64,000 bases of DNA from Thalassia testudinum (GCA_037157565.1 JAZHRO010000073.1:13770501-13834500), one strand, 5' to 3'. Shown: positions 21,217 through 33,316, counted from the stretch's first letter. Made by a program: numbers and translations. The notes: generated from the letters alone by a model not told the origin.

Positions 21217-23176
21217 TGACGGAGAGAGTTTCGCTTATTTATGATAGCAATAGAAGGATATGTCGTCGTAATTAATGTGGTGGAAACCTCTCAATCAAAG
21301 ATTAACATAGATACCAATTTAAACCATGAAAAGGATGTCATATCCACAGGGAGGAACAGACTAATAAGTTCACAAAATATTTTTTTCCTTTGTACTTATT
21401 CAATCACGTGCACAATCCGTGTTCAAATCTGATGCAAAACAAGGCGAAAAGAAGGAAACGTAATTATTTAGAAATGCAGGGATATGGATGTAATTTTCCT
21501 TTCATGAAATAACTTGTAATGGCATGTAGCATAGTTGTATTTCAAGGCATGGGGCTTTCTCTTTTAGGTCATGTGGGTGTATGGATGAGATCTTATGTAT
21601 TTATCACATCACCATTTAAGAGTCAAGTGCATGAAAGAAATACTATAACATGTAAGGGTATGCATGCAATTTCACTCAAATATATTAATCCACTAAATAA
21701 TGCAATAGGGTTTTTGGCAATGGCACAAATGGTAATTTTTAATTTCACCAAAAACAGAGGAAATTTCCTCTCTCCTCTTTACACGTGTGGAGGCTTGGTG
21801 GCCAGCCGACCGAGGCCCACCGGCGGTGCATGGGAGAGAGGTGATCGCGACGGCTAGGGAAGCACGGCCGGAGGTCGCGGGTGGTGGTCAACCGGAGGGC
21901 TTGACACCGGTGGAGCTTGCTGCAGGGGGCTATCGCCACTGCTGCTGTCGTGTGCACGCGTGGGTTGGCGTCACATTGGTCGCGCGAGAGGTGCGCCGCG
22001 CAAGGCAGGCTGTTCAGCAAGCTGGAGGCACGCTGGTTGCCTGTTGTTCATGGAGGCAAGGACACTAGAGGCTCACGCTGCTGCTGCAGAGAAGCAGAGG
22101 AGCGGTGCGATCTACAGTGCGGGCGCGGGCTATAGTGCTGCTGAAGGTTGGCGCACAAGGGCACTGGAGGGGCACGATGAGAGCACTGTATCGGTGCAGG
22201 GAGGTGTGTGCCTGTAGGGGACGCTCAAGGGCGCTATCACGAGCGCTTGCAGTGGAAGGCGATGGCGCAGGTGCGCGAGGGCGCTGGATGCAAGGCGGTG
22301 CGAGCATTGGAAGGGGTGCGGCGAGAGCGCAGGTGAAGCGGCTGCAGAGGGCCCGCAAGGGTGCTGGAGGTGGAAGGTGATAGCGCAGTGGCTTGGCGAG
22401 GGCAGGATGGGGTGGGGAGCCTGCAGGCGGTGCGAAGAAGGGCGATGAGGCTGCCCCTCCAGAGGGTACGCAAGGGCGGTGAGGCTGTGCCTGCAGAGGG
22501 TACGCAAGGGTGTTGAGCACCTGCAGGCTGTGCGAAGAAGGGCGATGAGGTAGTGCCTGCAGAGGGCGTGCAAGGGCAGTGAGGCTGCACCTACAAAGGG
22601 CGCGCAAGGGCTTTGAGCGCCTGCAAACAATCCGGAGAAGGGCAATGAGGCTGGGTGCAGGCACTGGTGGGTCTGCGCGGGTGTGGGCGGTGGGTGCTGC
22701 GTTGGTGCACGGTGCAAGCAGTCTTAACAGTTGGGTTCGCCCTCTCCACAGTGGAGAAGGTGGAGAAGAAGGGATCCCCTCCCAGGGGGCAAGAAGAACT
22801 GAAGATCCAACCCTTTGCCAAGCCTCTCCATTTTTTATCTCCTCTCCCCACGTGAGTTAAGGGATTTTAAAATCCCTTATTAATTTTGGTCGGCGGCTAT
22901 TGGGGGTGTTGAGGCCGGGCGAAGATTGGGTGAGGTGAAGTTACGGCGGTTGTTGGGGGAAATTTCTTTCACCCCCTGTTCTTTTCCAACCTTATTCCTA
23001 CGACAACAAAACATAAAATCATTACATATTAAGTTATAGATTGCGATAAAATAGATGTAAACTTAAATAATGATGCATGCAAACATTCTATAACTTAGTG
23101 TAGTTATTAACAAACCTAAAAGGTAGGAATAAAGTTAACTTAGGTGTAACAATAGTCCATTAAAATGGACTCATCA
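21217..23176 (-). repeat. 5' LTR of element C
   Basis: It is exactly 1960 bp like its partner. It carries the same minisatellite and the degenerate 16-bp inverted repeat. See the partner LTR for the mosaic divergence. Confidence 0.9.
22417..22665. repeat. GC-rich minisatellite, second C LTR copy
   Basis: Units start near 22417, 22517 and 22617, a 100-bp period as in the other LTR. Individual units differ at many sites between the two LTRs. Confidence 0.75.
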
Positions 23177-23181
23177 CGCAT

Positions 23182-23870
23182 CGTACCGCCACTTTGATTC
23201 TGCGCACATCAGGGCATTTGGTCGCACGTCTAACTGAGTGTGCATCGCACCGCCGCATCTGACGTTCCTCCTTGTGCCACGTGGCCAACTCCATGCCGCT
23301 CGATCTAATCTGATTGTCCAATTGCATCCGCAGTCCACCGCCTCCCCAATTTCGTGCTCAGTGCGATTCAACCCCACATCTTGTGCTCTCACATGGAAGA
23401 GCTAACCAACACGTTTCCTACGTGCTTTGTCGCGTTGTCTATTTTGTGCGCTTGTTACCTCAACTGTTGGATGGAGATCTAATACATGAGATGCACTCCC
23501 ACGTGATGAAGGGCATAGTGGTTGATGACATGGCCTCTTCGTGGTTGTTGCATGACGATCCAATGGCCTATGTTTTATGCTTCAGTGGTTAGGGTGCAGA
23601 GGTGGGCCATTGAGATGACACCACGTGGTGCCATCCTGACCGTCCATCTTCCCCCTTTGTAGTTGGTGCTACAAGGCTTCGATTGAGTTGATTTTTACAT
23701 CGTTGGACTACGATCGTTAATTCGAATCCATCTGTGCGGTCGAATTTGGCATCTAAGATTTGGATTTATGCTTTCTTGTCCCTTGGCCTTTGATCTTCTA
23801 CAGACTGAATGTGATGCTACAGAAGTCTGCTCAAGATGATCTCGAAAAGTGTTGGACTTTCGTCGTCACC
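23182..23870 (-). repeat. Element D LTR, segment 2
   Basis: It lies between the right target duplication of C and the left end of B. The reverse complement aligns with the B LTR (for example the 'GATGGTGCCACGTGG' type segment), showing that D and B LTRs share ancestry. Confidence 0.7.
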
Positions 23871-24558
23871 AGATGTAAACTTGTTTACATTACATAAAAT
23901 GTCTATTTATGCATGTTCTTAAGCATAGAATTGAATTACATACTATAAATATTGCATAACATGCATCATCCTGCATTTAGATTAGTCTGAATAAAATGGA
24001 GGTTAATTGTCTCTTTTTATGGTCAGGGACAAGGTGACTGTATATTGGGGCCTCGGATCGAAGATCCAACCATACAGATCTAATCAGGGTGACGATTGGA
24101 GTTCAACGACTCCAAGATCGCCCTAATTAGACATCTGTAGCATCAGATAGAGACCAAGGAACCCAAGAAGATCAAGGGCCAAGATGGTGTGAATCCGCAC
24201 TTTAGATGACAAATCCAACCGCACGGATGGAATTGGATCGACGATCATAGCCTAACGCGCGTGAAAATTGACTCAATCAAACACCTGTGGCACCATCTAC
24301 ATCATCCAAAAGATGAACGGCCAAGATGGTGCCACGTGGCGCCATCTTGACTGCCCAACCGGCCACCCTCAACTTCTGAAGCTACTAGCTCCCATGCATC
24401 TCCGCCGTTGGATCAAGATCCAACAGCTAAGAGTGGATCCCAACCGGCGCTCTCAAACTCTGAAGGATCACCTGGAGACGTAGCCTTGACTACTAGATCT
24501 TAATCCAACGGTCCTGATCGCGCACGCAGATATCTCTCCGCCCACCCATCCACATGCG

Positions 24559-24607
24559 TAGCGTAGTGGATAGAGCATTCGCTCATGGATGGGTGCCGGT
24601 TCGAGCC
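24559..24607 (+). other. tRNA-like A-box/B-box module within B LTR
   Basis: TAGCGTAGTGG (24559-24569) resembles a pol III A box and GGTTCGAGCC (24598-24607) resembles a B box, 39 nt start to start, as in tRNA-derived SINE heads. Both LTRs carry it. CACCCATCC just upstream pairs with GGATGGGTG inside it. There is no full tRNA cloverleaf, so it is not called a tRNA gene. Confidence 0.5.
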
Positions 24608-24973
24608 GCTAGGTGAAGGCGAGGGGGGAGTGGGAGAGTGGGTGCGATTGAGCACTCGATTGCAATCGAGCAGCTGCACCGCTCGATAGCGCTCATGCTC
24701 CATCAGATGCCCGTGTTAACATGGGATCAGACACGGGCGAGCGCGCGATGAGGAGGCGTAACGAGGATGCATCTCAGTCGTTCGGTCTCACGATCGACTG
24801 GCTGAGATTTAAAGATCGTGGGTTTGCGTTGTGGCTTGAGGAGGCGAGCAGGCGCGCACACACCACCCACTACGCCCACTTTCAGACCTTTAGCGACGGA
24901 TTTATTCATCACTAAAGGTCCTGAATTAATGTTTTTCAAATTAAAAAGATCAAATTTCCCTCACTCCTTGAAA

Positions 24974-24983
24974 CTATAAAAGG
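24974..24983 (+). promoter_or_regulatory. TATA box, B 5' LTR
   Basis: CTATAAAAGG lies upstream of a leader-like region. It is conserved in the 3' LTR and in element A. Confidence 0.7.
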
Positions 24984-25646
24984 AGGCCCCTCCATATGAA
25001 ATTTTCATCTCTTCTTTCTCTTCTCTCCCTCTCCAAACCTCAAGAGAAGCTTGTCCCACACCCGAGATGCTTTCTAAGAGATAAAGTTAAATTTTCACCC
25101 TCATTTCGGAGGTGGATCACACGACGACGATGACGTGCTGCGCCATTCCTATTCTTCCCGCTTCGTCCTCCTTCTTCTTGCTCCGTTCCCCATCTTCCAG
25201 GCGTCGTCCCATTTGACTCATCCTCCAAGCGACCGTCGAGGAGGATATTTCTCTCTCCATTCTTTTTAATGCTTTCTAGAGTAGATTTACTACTTTCTAG
25301 TGTAATCATTTTCTGCTTTCTAGTCATAATGAGTAGTGTAATGAACAATATCTTTGATAATGAATTCCATGTTCATTCTGCATCTCTTTTTATTTTTTTG
25401 TGTAATATTCTCTCTCTCTCTTCTATTTATTGTAAATAGATAGATAGTTTCCAATTAATTATTATGCTTTCTGACAAATAAAACAAACGTGCATTTTTAA
25501 TCAAACGTTCACCTCCTTGAGTACGACCCAGGATTTCTATTCTGTCATAAATTTTATTTGTTGAACATGAGTTCTTCACTTTCAAACTACGACAGGTTTT
25601 TCAAAAAAACAAATACGATAGCATAGTAACCCGAGCTTCAACATTT

Positions 25647-25664
25647 TGACGCTATTGTCGAGGA
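25647..25664 (+). promoter_or_regulatory. Primer-binding site, element B
   Basis: TGACGCTATTGTCGAGGA, three bases after the LTR end, is the Athila/Tat-type PBS with several transitions. Confidence 0.75.
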
Positions 25665-25744
25665 GGCGACGCTCTTTGATTTTTTTTTGTATTTTCCAAC
25701 TTATGAATCATTTACCTCACTTCTCTCCTTTCTTATTGTGATTG

Positions 25745-25747
25745 CAG
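25745..25747 (+). promoter_or_regulatory. Candidate 3' splice site in leader of B
   Basis: A pyrimidine-rich run ending 'GTGATTGCAG' is conserved in element A (minus, near 8960) and resembles 'GTGATTGTTTCAG' in F (52852). A second TTGCAG lies at 26790-26795, before the ORF start at 26869. Confidence 0.3.
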
Positions 25748-26868
25748 GTACTCTTTTGAGATGAGCAAAAGCGGTAGATTGGAGCAAAGTGCATTTGAAG
25801 GTTCTGTAAGTTATCCCCCACCTCCCACCCATTAGTTTGCATTTCACCATGTAATAACACAAACATCAATCAACCTAGGTATTCTTATAAACTCTAAGGT
25901 TAGTTTTATTTGTTTATTTGACTCCCACACCTACCTCAACCTCCATATTTAAAAGGAAAAATTAAAAAATCTCACAGAGGTACACAACCTCATCTGATTT
26001 TCAAACTCAACTAGTAAATCGATCTTTGGAACTGGTACACACATCCAAACATATAATTGAGTAGAAATCTGATTTTGTAATCATTTGTGTCCCTAATTAA
26101 GTGGTGCAACAAGCCAATTGTTTGAGTTGATTGGGCCACACCACTTCAATTAAAATCAACTCATCAAGTAGCTCCCACATAGGTTCAACTCTTAGGGATT
26201 TACCAGGCACTCCACATTCTTTTAAGTTTTAAAGGGAATCTTCACCTGTGCTTTCAAAACCTGGTGTGCCAACAAAACTTGTTTGAAAATACCTAAAGTT
26301 GAATCCTAAAAGCTACTAAGCAAGATTTGAACCCTAAAATTTACCGCATCAAAAAAATAATCTTGCTTGAAAACACTGGTTGTGCACGCACACACAAATC
26401 AATCAATCATTAAGGGCACAACCCAGATAAAGGGCCCATCACATTCCAAAGCACATTCAAACCTAGCCCTAAATAAAATAGAGTAGACGTTGGCCTTAAG
26501 GATTCGACTCGCTCTTCGGAGCCCAGAATGAGATTATTTTCGATTAATCTGTTTCTACTATTCAATCTAATGTCTAGCTAGGGGAGTAGAATCAAACGAT
26601 CGCATCTGGGGGGTACACTAGGAGCTGGAGGAGCAAGCCGAAGGAAGAACCTTCTCCCCAATCCCTCCTTCTAACCGGTTGGATTGAACAGACAGAAGTA
26701 GATCAAATCATTTCTTTATCTCAAGAAGGGTTCTAGGAGTCTGTAGATCTTTAGGCTAGCCCACTTAAGGATAGGTTTGATTGCTTGTATTGCAGGGTGC
26801 CTTTCTTCCTCCCATCTCTCATGAATCCTTCCAAATTTTATACACATTCCCGCTCTTTCCTTCTTGTT

Positions 26869-28296
26869 ATGAGTTATCCTCAACATGAAGATTATCCCGA
26901 CTCGTACTGTAATCAACCTTCAGTTAGTTGGGATACCTCAGATTGGGGATACAGTTTTGGACCTCCGTGTTTAGGGTCTAACCCTGAACACTACGATTGT
27001 GATTTCTATCCTTCTCAAAGCCACATCGACTATAGATCGCCACCCTTTCATAGACAACCTAATACGATCTACAATCGAGGATACGTTGATCCTTACCCAT
27101 CCTCTGATTACATTGCCTTTAGGTTGTCACCACCTTTTGAACAATCCGAAATGACCTATTATCAGGAAGGGTATAAAGAATCTCAATTTGTTAACTCCTC
27201 TGCACTGATCCCAAACCCGCCCAACCCTGAACCAAGTCATTTCGTTTAGGTTAACTAGGTTAAAGATAAGGTTTTGGCTAATTTGAGGAATACCATACAA
27301 TATTTAGAAGTTCAGCCAATACCTTGAATTGAAAGATTGGAGCCCCTAATTGAGATTATTAATGATTTGAATAAGTATTTGTTGGATTGGCTCCAGGATG
27401 TTAAGGATAAGAACCCGGGTGAGTTTCTACTTGGGAAGTTAGCAAAATTGAGGATGAGATTTGTGGTTGCTTTAGTTCAATCGTGGGATGATTCCCAAGA
27501 TGAACTCCCTTCAGGAGAGCCAATGTCAGAATCCGCTTAGGTACCTATTTGGGGGGACACGTGTTACGAGGCTAACCAGTTTAAATTAGAGCAACCAGTT
27601 AAGGATGATCTGATTTCTTCACCTGAGATCCCTGAGCCGGGGTACGAGGAGACGTATGTCTCCATGGATCAGAAAATGACAGATGATTTTGGGACATACA
27701 TTAATACGGATTTTGATTTCTTTGATTCTGATGGTGAAGATTCAATTTGCGAAGTCTCACGCAAGTTTACAGAACACGATTTCTGCGAGATGATTAGGCC
27801 TGACGAATCTGATAGATCATTTGATAGCCTAATAACTGAGGAAACTGATCTTATTGGGGCTCACATTATGGATCCAGAATCGCATTTTCTGGAGGATTCA
27901 ATCCAATGGCCTGATTGTCAGTTACACCCCATTAAGCTTATCGATGATTCTATTTTTGAGATAACTAGACCCAAGTTAATTCTAATTCAGTCACATCTTT
28001 TAGACTTGGAAATTTCAGATGGGGTGATTAATATGCAGGAGGTCCCAGAATTTGACATTCTGAATGAGGAGGATAGGAGCTAGGAAATTCTGATTTGGGA
28101 AGCAAACTCCAGAGGAAATAGAAGACCGAGTCTCAGGGTTCCAATTCATCTGAAACCATGAAACCAAAACCCCTATGACATTTGTTCTGAGGATGTTCAA
28201 CCTAAGCATACATTCATTGATTATCCTTTCGATATCAAATTCTCTGTAACACGACTTTTTGGTCTTAGGTTGCATCCTCATAAATCGCAGGTCTGA
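26869..28296 (+). pseudogene. Accessory ORF of element B, 475 codons with six in-frame stops
   Basis: One frame runs from ATG 26869 to TGA 28296, broken at 27247 (TAG), 27256 (TAG), 27325 (TGA), 27538 (TAG), 28081 (TAG) and 28159 (TGA). Element A has CAG, CAG, TGC, CAG, TGG and TCA at these places, so the frame was once coding. The N-terminus is Tyr, Pro, Ser and Asp rich. A central Leu/Lys-rich stretch (27337-27500) may be helical. The rest is strongly acidic. No retroviral enzyme or zinc-knuckle motif is seen. The family is unknown to me. It occupies the place where gag-pol would be. The start was chosen because ATG follows a candidate 3' splice site and aligns with ATG 7839 of A. Confidence 0.7.
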
Positions 28297-28623
28297 CCCC
28301 GCTTGTATATTGATTTTAGGTTTTGGATAATTTTTATCTAGAACCTTAGATATTCTCAATTATGGGGTATGGGTCTGCACCACAATCTGATCCACATTTG
28401 TAGACATCTGCTGACAGTTCAGATGTTTCATCTTTTCATTCTAATTCTGATTTGTACCTGTGAATTCTTTATTTCTCTTCTTTGTATAGTGTGCCTAGCT
28501 GAAGGCACTAAATTCAGCACGTATACAGTTTTTCTTTTTTATTTTTATCTCGGAGTGGACCTGACATTCATGCAATTCAGGTCCTTTCTACTCTATTCCA
28601 CTCTATTTAATGTCTTTTTAATA

Positions 28624-28661
28624 TAATGAGAACATTACATTAGATAGTCATGGTGGGGTGG
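28624..28661 (+). promoter_or_regulatory. Internal hairpin plus purine tract, element B
   Basis: TAATGAGAACATTA (28624-28637) is followed by TCATGGTGGGGTGG (28648-28661), about 330 nt after the ORF stop. It corresponds to the motif at 629-665 in A. Confidence 0.45.
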
Positions 28662-30186
28662 ATATTCATCTCTAAATTTATTCGTCAGCTCCGTAGATTC
28701 GTTTTATTTCATTTATATATATTAAAAAAAAATTGGAATTAGGAAAGAGAACTTGGGCTTAAGAAAAATTTTCAATCTTAGGAAATATTACATTAGGATC
28801 TGAACAAGAAGACCCTTCAGGTCTTCAGACTTAATCAACTTGTGTATCCACTAAAATGTGGATTTATTTTTCGAGTCCTCGCCAACCTGAATTATATTTT
28901 AATTTGAACAAATAAGTTTGGGTGATAAGTACATGACTTATCAACCTGCCCTCTGATTTGAGGGAACCTTAAGTCTAATGCATCTACACACTATCTTGTC
29001 ATTGACTCATTAATTGGAGGTTCTAACGGAAATTGGGTAGCTAATGAACCTTCTAGGGTGATATGGCTGGCAAGTTATCATGCGTAACAGCCTATAAGTA
29101 GGTTGTCCAGAGCCCAGTCACTAGACTATTCTCTTCTTGCTGCCTTTAGGCAAATCTTAGACCAGAGAAGCCACCTACTTAAAAAAGAAAAAAAGAAAGT
29201 CAAAAAGAAAAGAAAAAGAAAAGGAGAAAAGAAAACAAAACAAAAGAAATAAGCCACACTTCGCTGCAAGAGTATGGCTGGCAATTGTTGGTGGTAACAG
29301 CTCATCGATCGGTTGTCCAGAACCTAGCTCAAGAAATGCACTTAAAATTCCCAAAACACTTAGGAAGAAGTGAAGTAGAATAAATCGGGGAAATATACAT
29401 TGTATTCACCATTGTGTTGACCCCATAAAAATAAAAGTAGGGAGAAAGCTACTGGTTGTAAAAATACACCTTTAGGCAGAACTCTCTTTTTAAGGTCACC
29501 TAGAGGCGTAGAAATCGGAAGTCTGTTCTAATTGCCTATTAACGAGTCTATTGAAGGTTTTTCCTACTAGGAGGGGTGACGTAATAAATGCGGAAATAAA
29601 ATATAAAGCAATCTCACAAAAAATCAATCACACAAGTACACAAATGTTTTTAGGTGGAAACCCAAAACGGGTGAAAACCACCATCTAACCCTCTCGAGCT
29701 AGGATTTTCCGATCAACCTAGTTGATCAAATCCACTAACCGAATTACTTTAAAACGAGGGTGATTCAACCTCAGTACAACCACGCTACAAGTACGAGGGT
29801 AGCATTCCTCAACCCCTTCTCTCCACGAGAAGGATTTTGTCCCACGAAGGAGACGGGAATTCGCAAAGCGAATACCCAACCAAAAGACAAAGATAAAATA
29901 AAACAACAAACCTATAGAGCCAACAAAGTAATTTAAACCTAGCTTCTATAGGAAATAGGAAACTCCCCTTTGCAAGGAGTGCATCGAGGATGACGCGGGT
30001 GCGTGAGCCACGCGACGGCGCAACTTTGCTCTCGTAGACAACGACGGGAGAGCGGGTGCGCAACGGTTTGATGCTCTCAAGATGTAGAACTTGAGCTTAG
30101 AGAGCAAGAGCTTCTTAGACACAAGAGTGTGAAAGTGTGTAGCTAAGTGTATCCAAGTGTGTATTGGTGTGTCAAAGGCTCCCCTC

Positions 30187-30194
30187 TATTTATA
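30187..30194 (-). promoter_or_regulatory. TATA box, SIRE-like LTR
   Basis: TATAAATA on the minus strand, conserved in the other LTR at 34010-34017. Confidence 0.7.
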
Positions 30195-30303
30195 GAGGCC
30201 TTAGGAAGGCTTTGGAAGGCTTAGGAAAGGTTCTATAGCTGTTGGGTACAAATCCCAAGTGAATCAGCCCGAAATCAGGAACAATCATTGTTCTGATAGG
30301 CTT

Positions 30304-30847
30304 ATCAGACGTCTAATTCTAGCATCAGACGTCTGGAAGTTCACTTTAAGACGTCTGATTCCAAGGTCAGACGTCTGATTTTGGGCGGGTCTCTCCCTGA
30401 CTTGGATCAGATCTAAACAGGGTTTTTACGCAAGTCCATCAGACGACATACAGGACGTCTGGCACTATGTCTGGACGTCTGGAAAGCTACTTTTACTGTT
30501 GGAATTGATTTTCCAAACATTGCAACGGCTAGAAAATCTCTGAGAAGAGATTTTGGGTCAGCCGAGGCAAAACAGTCATTTATCAGACGTCTGGAAAGGC
30601 CTAAGGATGTCTGATAAGGCTCTAACGGTCATATTCTTGACTGTTTGCTAAGCCAGCCAACGGTCCACTAATTGGACGTCTGGCAAAGTCATCAGACATC
30701 TTCTAAAACGTCTGGACTAAGTTATGGATGTCTGATTTCATCAGACAGAATACTAACTCCAACCTAAAAGTTATCAGACATCTGAAACAACAGTCAGACG
30801 TCTTAAAATGCTTTATCAGACATCTGATTTGGGAATTAGACGTCTGG
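30304..30847. repeat. Array of CAGACGTCTG-type C-box repeats (copy 1)
   Basis: I count ten GACGTCT cores plus one AACGTCT and about six variants in which the ACGT core has decayed (ACAT, ATGT, ACGA), all within 544 bp. Several are the perfect palindrome CAGACGTCTG (for example 30326-30335, 30368-30377 and 30584-30593). Spacing is irregular. GACGTC is the C-box class of plant bZIP sites. The array ends about 110 bp upstream of the TATA box. Confidence 0.85.
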
Positions 30848-31254
30848 AAGTGCTGTTTGAACCCTATATTGGTTTTCTAAGTATTCTACAGAAAACCTAA
30901 GTATCCTAGAGTTGTGCCGGTGTTCCTAAGACTACTGTTAGGGTTCTTTGAGGCTCTTTAACATAATTTTCTAAGGAGAATAAAGAGCAAGAAAAATAAA
31001 GATAAAAGTACATGAAAGGATTAAAAAGAATATATCCTATTCTTCTTGTCTTCTATCTTCAATCTGTCGCTCCATGCGAACCTCCTCTGTTTTCCGTCAA
31101 GCTCCTCCAATCCGTCCTGGATGCGAGCTCGAGTTCCGTCTAAACACGTCCACATTTGCAATTGACCTGAAATCTAGGACTCAAATTGCAAATGTTAAAT
31201 AACACGTGTTTTGTTATCATCAAAACAAATGATCGTGGTGCTCTAGCACCAACA

Positions 31255-31540
31255 ATCTCCCCCTTTTTGATGATGACAAAACCATAAATAATAATGCAGA
31301 AAATCCTCCCCCTTTTTGACATTATCAAAAAGGTTTAATTGATTTTATATTTCATATAACTCCCCCTTAAAACAGGCTCTTCTTTAAATTTCTTTTAACA
31401 AAGGTGATATTCTCCCCCTTTTTGTAACAACAAGATAGCTATTATTTTTCTCCCCCTTACTAAAGGAAATTTAGCTAACTTGCATCTCCCCCTTAAAAAT
31501 TGACAATTAGCTCATAAATTTTTTAACTCCCCCTATCTAA
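31255..31540 (-). promoter_or_regulatory. PPT and series of purine-tract repeats, SIRE-like element
   Basis: The functional-looking PPT (AAAAAGGGGGAGAT on the minus strand) abuts the LTR. Further CTCCCCCTTT-type tracts (plus-strand view) occur near 31305, 31361, 31411, 31450, 31485 and 31528, giving about seven PPT-like copies in 285 bp. Confidence 0.75.
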
Positions 31541-31579
31541 ATGCTTATAAAAAGATAGGGTTAAGAATTTTTACCTCAC

Positions 31580-33316
31580 CTACCATTGCCAATAAAATGG
31601 CCCAAATGGTGGTGGTGGATGCCACATCGGATGGGGCTCCCATCCGTAGCTTGGAGGTCCAGGCATCGGTGCCGGTCTCCAGTCTGGTGGTCGACGTGCG
31701 GCGGGCCCGTCGTTTGTTCGCCGTCTCGTCGGTCTTCTTGTTCTCCTCCTTGGTCTACTCCTTGGTTCTCCCAACTTCAGTTGACCAGACTTGAGCTTGT
31801 AGGTCCAGTCCTTTATGTTGTAATTATCCCTGAACCCTACAAAACAAGATTCTAATTCCTTTTTCGGTATCCAAGTGGGCTTGGATCCAGATTTGTTAGC
31901 GGGTCTCCTTGATGGAGATCCTTTCTCAATCTTAGGGCTATAAAAATTATCTACTTTATTGATTAATTTGTTGGAGTTTTCCCTAAGACATGTAATTTCT
32001 TTTTCTATAATACTCATCTTAGTCTTTAAATTAGAGATTTCTAACTTTAAACTATCATTTTCTTCAATCAATTTATTATTTTCATTGATGAGGTTATTAT
32101 TTTCTAATAACAGGTTATTATCCTTAGGACTAGTTTCTATGTCCTTAAGTTTTATTTCTAACCTATCATTTTCAGATTTAAGAAAACTAAGATTCTTTTT
32201 CATGCTTTTGTTTTCTATTTTTAATGATTTACTAAGCTCAAATAGTTCATTAAAAGCTTCTTGTAAATCATAACTTACCTCATTGTCGCTGTCGTCGCTT
32301 CCGCTTTCGCTGTCGCTGTTGCTTCCTCTGGCCATGAAACCAAAGCAAGCGATTTCTTCCTTTTCTTCTTCTTCTTCTTCCTCCGAGCTGGAATCGTCCC
32401 AAGTGGCTTGGAATGCCTTCTTCTTAGATTTTTCCTTTTCCTGTTTCTTCTCCTTTTTGAGAAGAGGGCACTCTGGTCGTAGGTGCCCTTTCTCGTTGCA
32501 GTGGTAGCAACGTCTCGGGCTTTCCTTCTTCTCCTTTTTCTCTTTCTTTAATTCCCTACAAACCTGGGAAAATTTTTTAAGTAAAATTCTAAAGTCTTCA
32601 TCGTCAAAACTTACCTCACTATCCGACGCGGCTCTGAAGGAAAGAGTCTTCTTTAGTTTGGGCTCCGGTGTATCCTTCTTCTTCTGCTTCAACTTTGTCT
32701 CGTAGGCCATTAGATTGCCTAGGAGATCTTCTATGTTGAGCTCCTCTACTTCGTTCTCCTCCTCGATGGCGGTGACTTTCTATTCCCATTCCGGTCCAAG
32801 GGAACAAAGAAGCTTCCGTTGAAGCTCCCCCTTGATGAAGGTCTTCCCTAATGCTTTCAAATTATTTACAATGAGAGTGAACCTAGTGTTCATCTCACTT
32901 AAAGACTTGTTAGGTTTCATAGAAAAAGATTCAAATTCTTGAGAAAGTAAATTAATTTTAGAAGTTTTTACCTTAGAGGTACCTTCGTGAGTTACCTCAA
33001 GTGTGTGCCAAATCTCGTATGCGGTGGCGCATTGCGAGATTCTGTTGAACTCCTCCGGGCTGAGCGCGCAATACAACGCGTTCATTATTTTCGCATTGAG
33101 TGAGAGTTCCCGAATCTGCTGCTGCGAGTATCCTGCGTCAGGTCGCTCCAGGATCTCGTATGAGGCTTCGCAACGTCCCCATAGAGCGAAGTCCGTGGCT
33201 TGAAGCCACATCCTCATCCTCAGCTTCCAGTAGCTGTAGTTGTTCCCGTCAAAGTAGGGTGGTCGGACGGTTGACTGCCCTTCAGAGATTCTGATTGCGG
33301 CTATGCTTCCCTCCAT
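31580..33316 (-). pseudogene. gag: SIRE-like gag with one in-frame stop
   Basis: One frame runs from ATG 33316 to the stop at 31580 (578 codons), broken only by a TAG at 32780-32782. The N-terminal part (33316-32780) is a UBN2-type copia gag with the usual YFDG..YWK start. After the stop the same frame continues through a Lys-rich region to a CCHC zinc knuckle (about 32475-32515, CYHCNEKGHLRPEC). An acidic Ser/Glu region, a long Asn/Leu-rich coiled coil (about 32240-31950) and an Arg then Pro/Trp-rich C-terminus follow. Gag packages element RNA into particles. A read-through or trans-supplied product would be needed for function. It is followed by PPT repeats rather than pol. Confidence 0.85.

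Larger units (their letters stand above)
14432..23176 (-). mobile_element. Element C: complete non-autonomous Athila/Tat-like LTR element
   Basis: Two 1960-bp LTRs (14432-16391 and 21217-23176) flank a 4.8 kb internal region on the minus strand, with PBS at 21196-21213 and hairpin plus purine tract at 16392-16429. Flanks are TGCGT (14427-14431) and CGCAT (23177-23181), a 5-bp duplication with two transitions. It sits inside the LTR of D. The internal region encodes one long acidic ORF (18142-19983) and no recognisable gag or pol, so it is probably non-autonomous. The low divergence of part of its LTRs suggests it is among the younger insertions here. Confidence 0.9.
23871..25643 (+). repeat. 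5' LTR of element B
   Basis: It begins AGATGTAAAC (TGATGTAAAC in the partner, so the terminal T has mutated) and ends CTTCAACA. TATA box at 24974-24983. It holds a tRNA-like A/B-box module. The 3' partner is clearly diverged, suggesting an older insertion than C. Confidence 0.85.
29552..31254 (-). repeat. 3' LTR of SIRE-like element
   Basis: 1703 bp, starting (plus) TGAAGG and ending CCAACA. TATA box at 30187-30194. A dense array of C-box repeats lies just upstream of TATA in the direction of transcription. Antisense frames at its left end (29718-30063) recur in the other LTR and are not supported as genes. Confidence 0.9.

Noticed and set aside
24559..24620. A true tRNA gene
   Set aside because: A and B boxes are present, but no acceptor stem or full cloverleaf can be drawn and the copy is duplicated with the LTR.
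30304..30847. CRISPR-like array of short repeats
   Set aside because: Repeats are about 10 bp, palindromic, irregularly spaced and lie in an LTR promoter of a plant retrotransposon; there are no spacers or cas genes.
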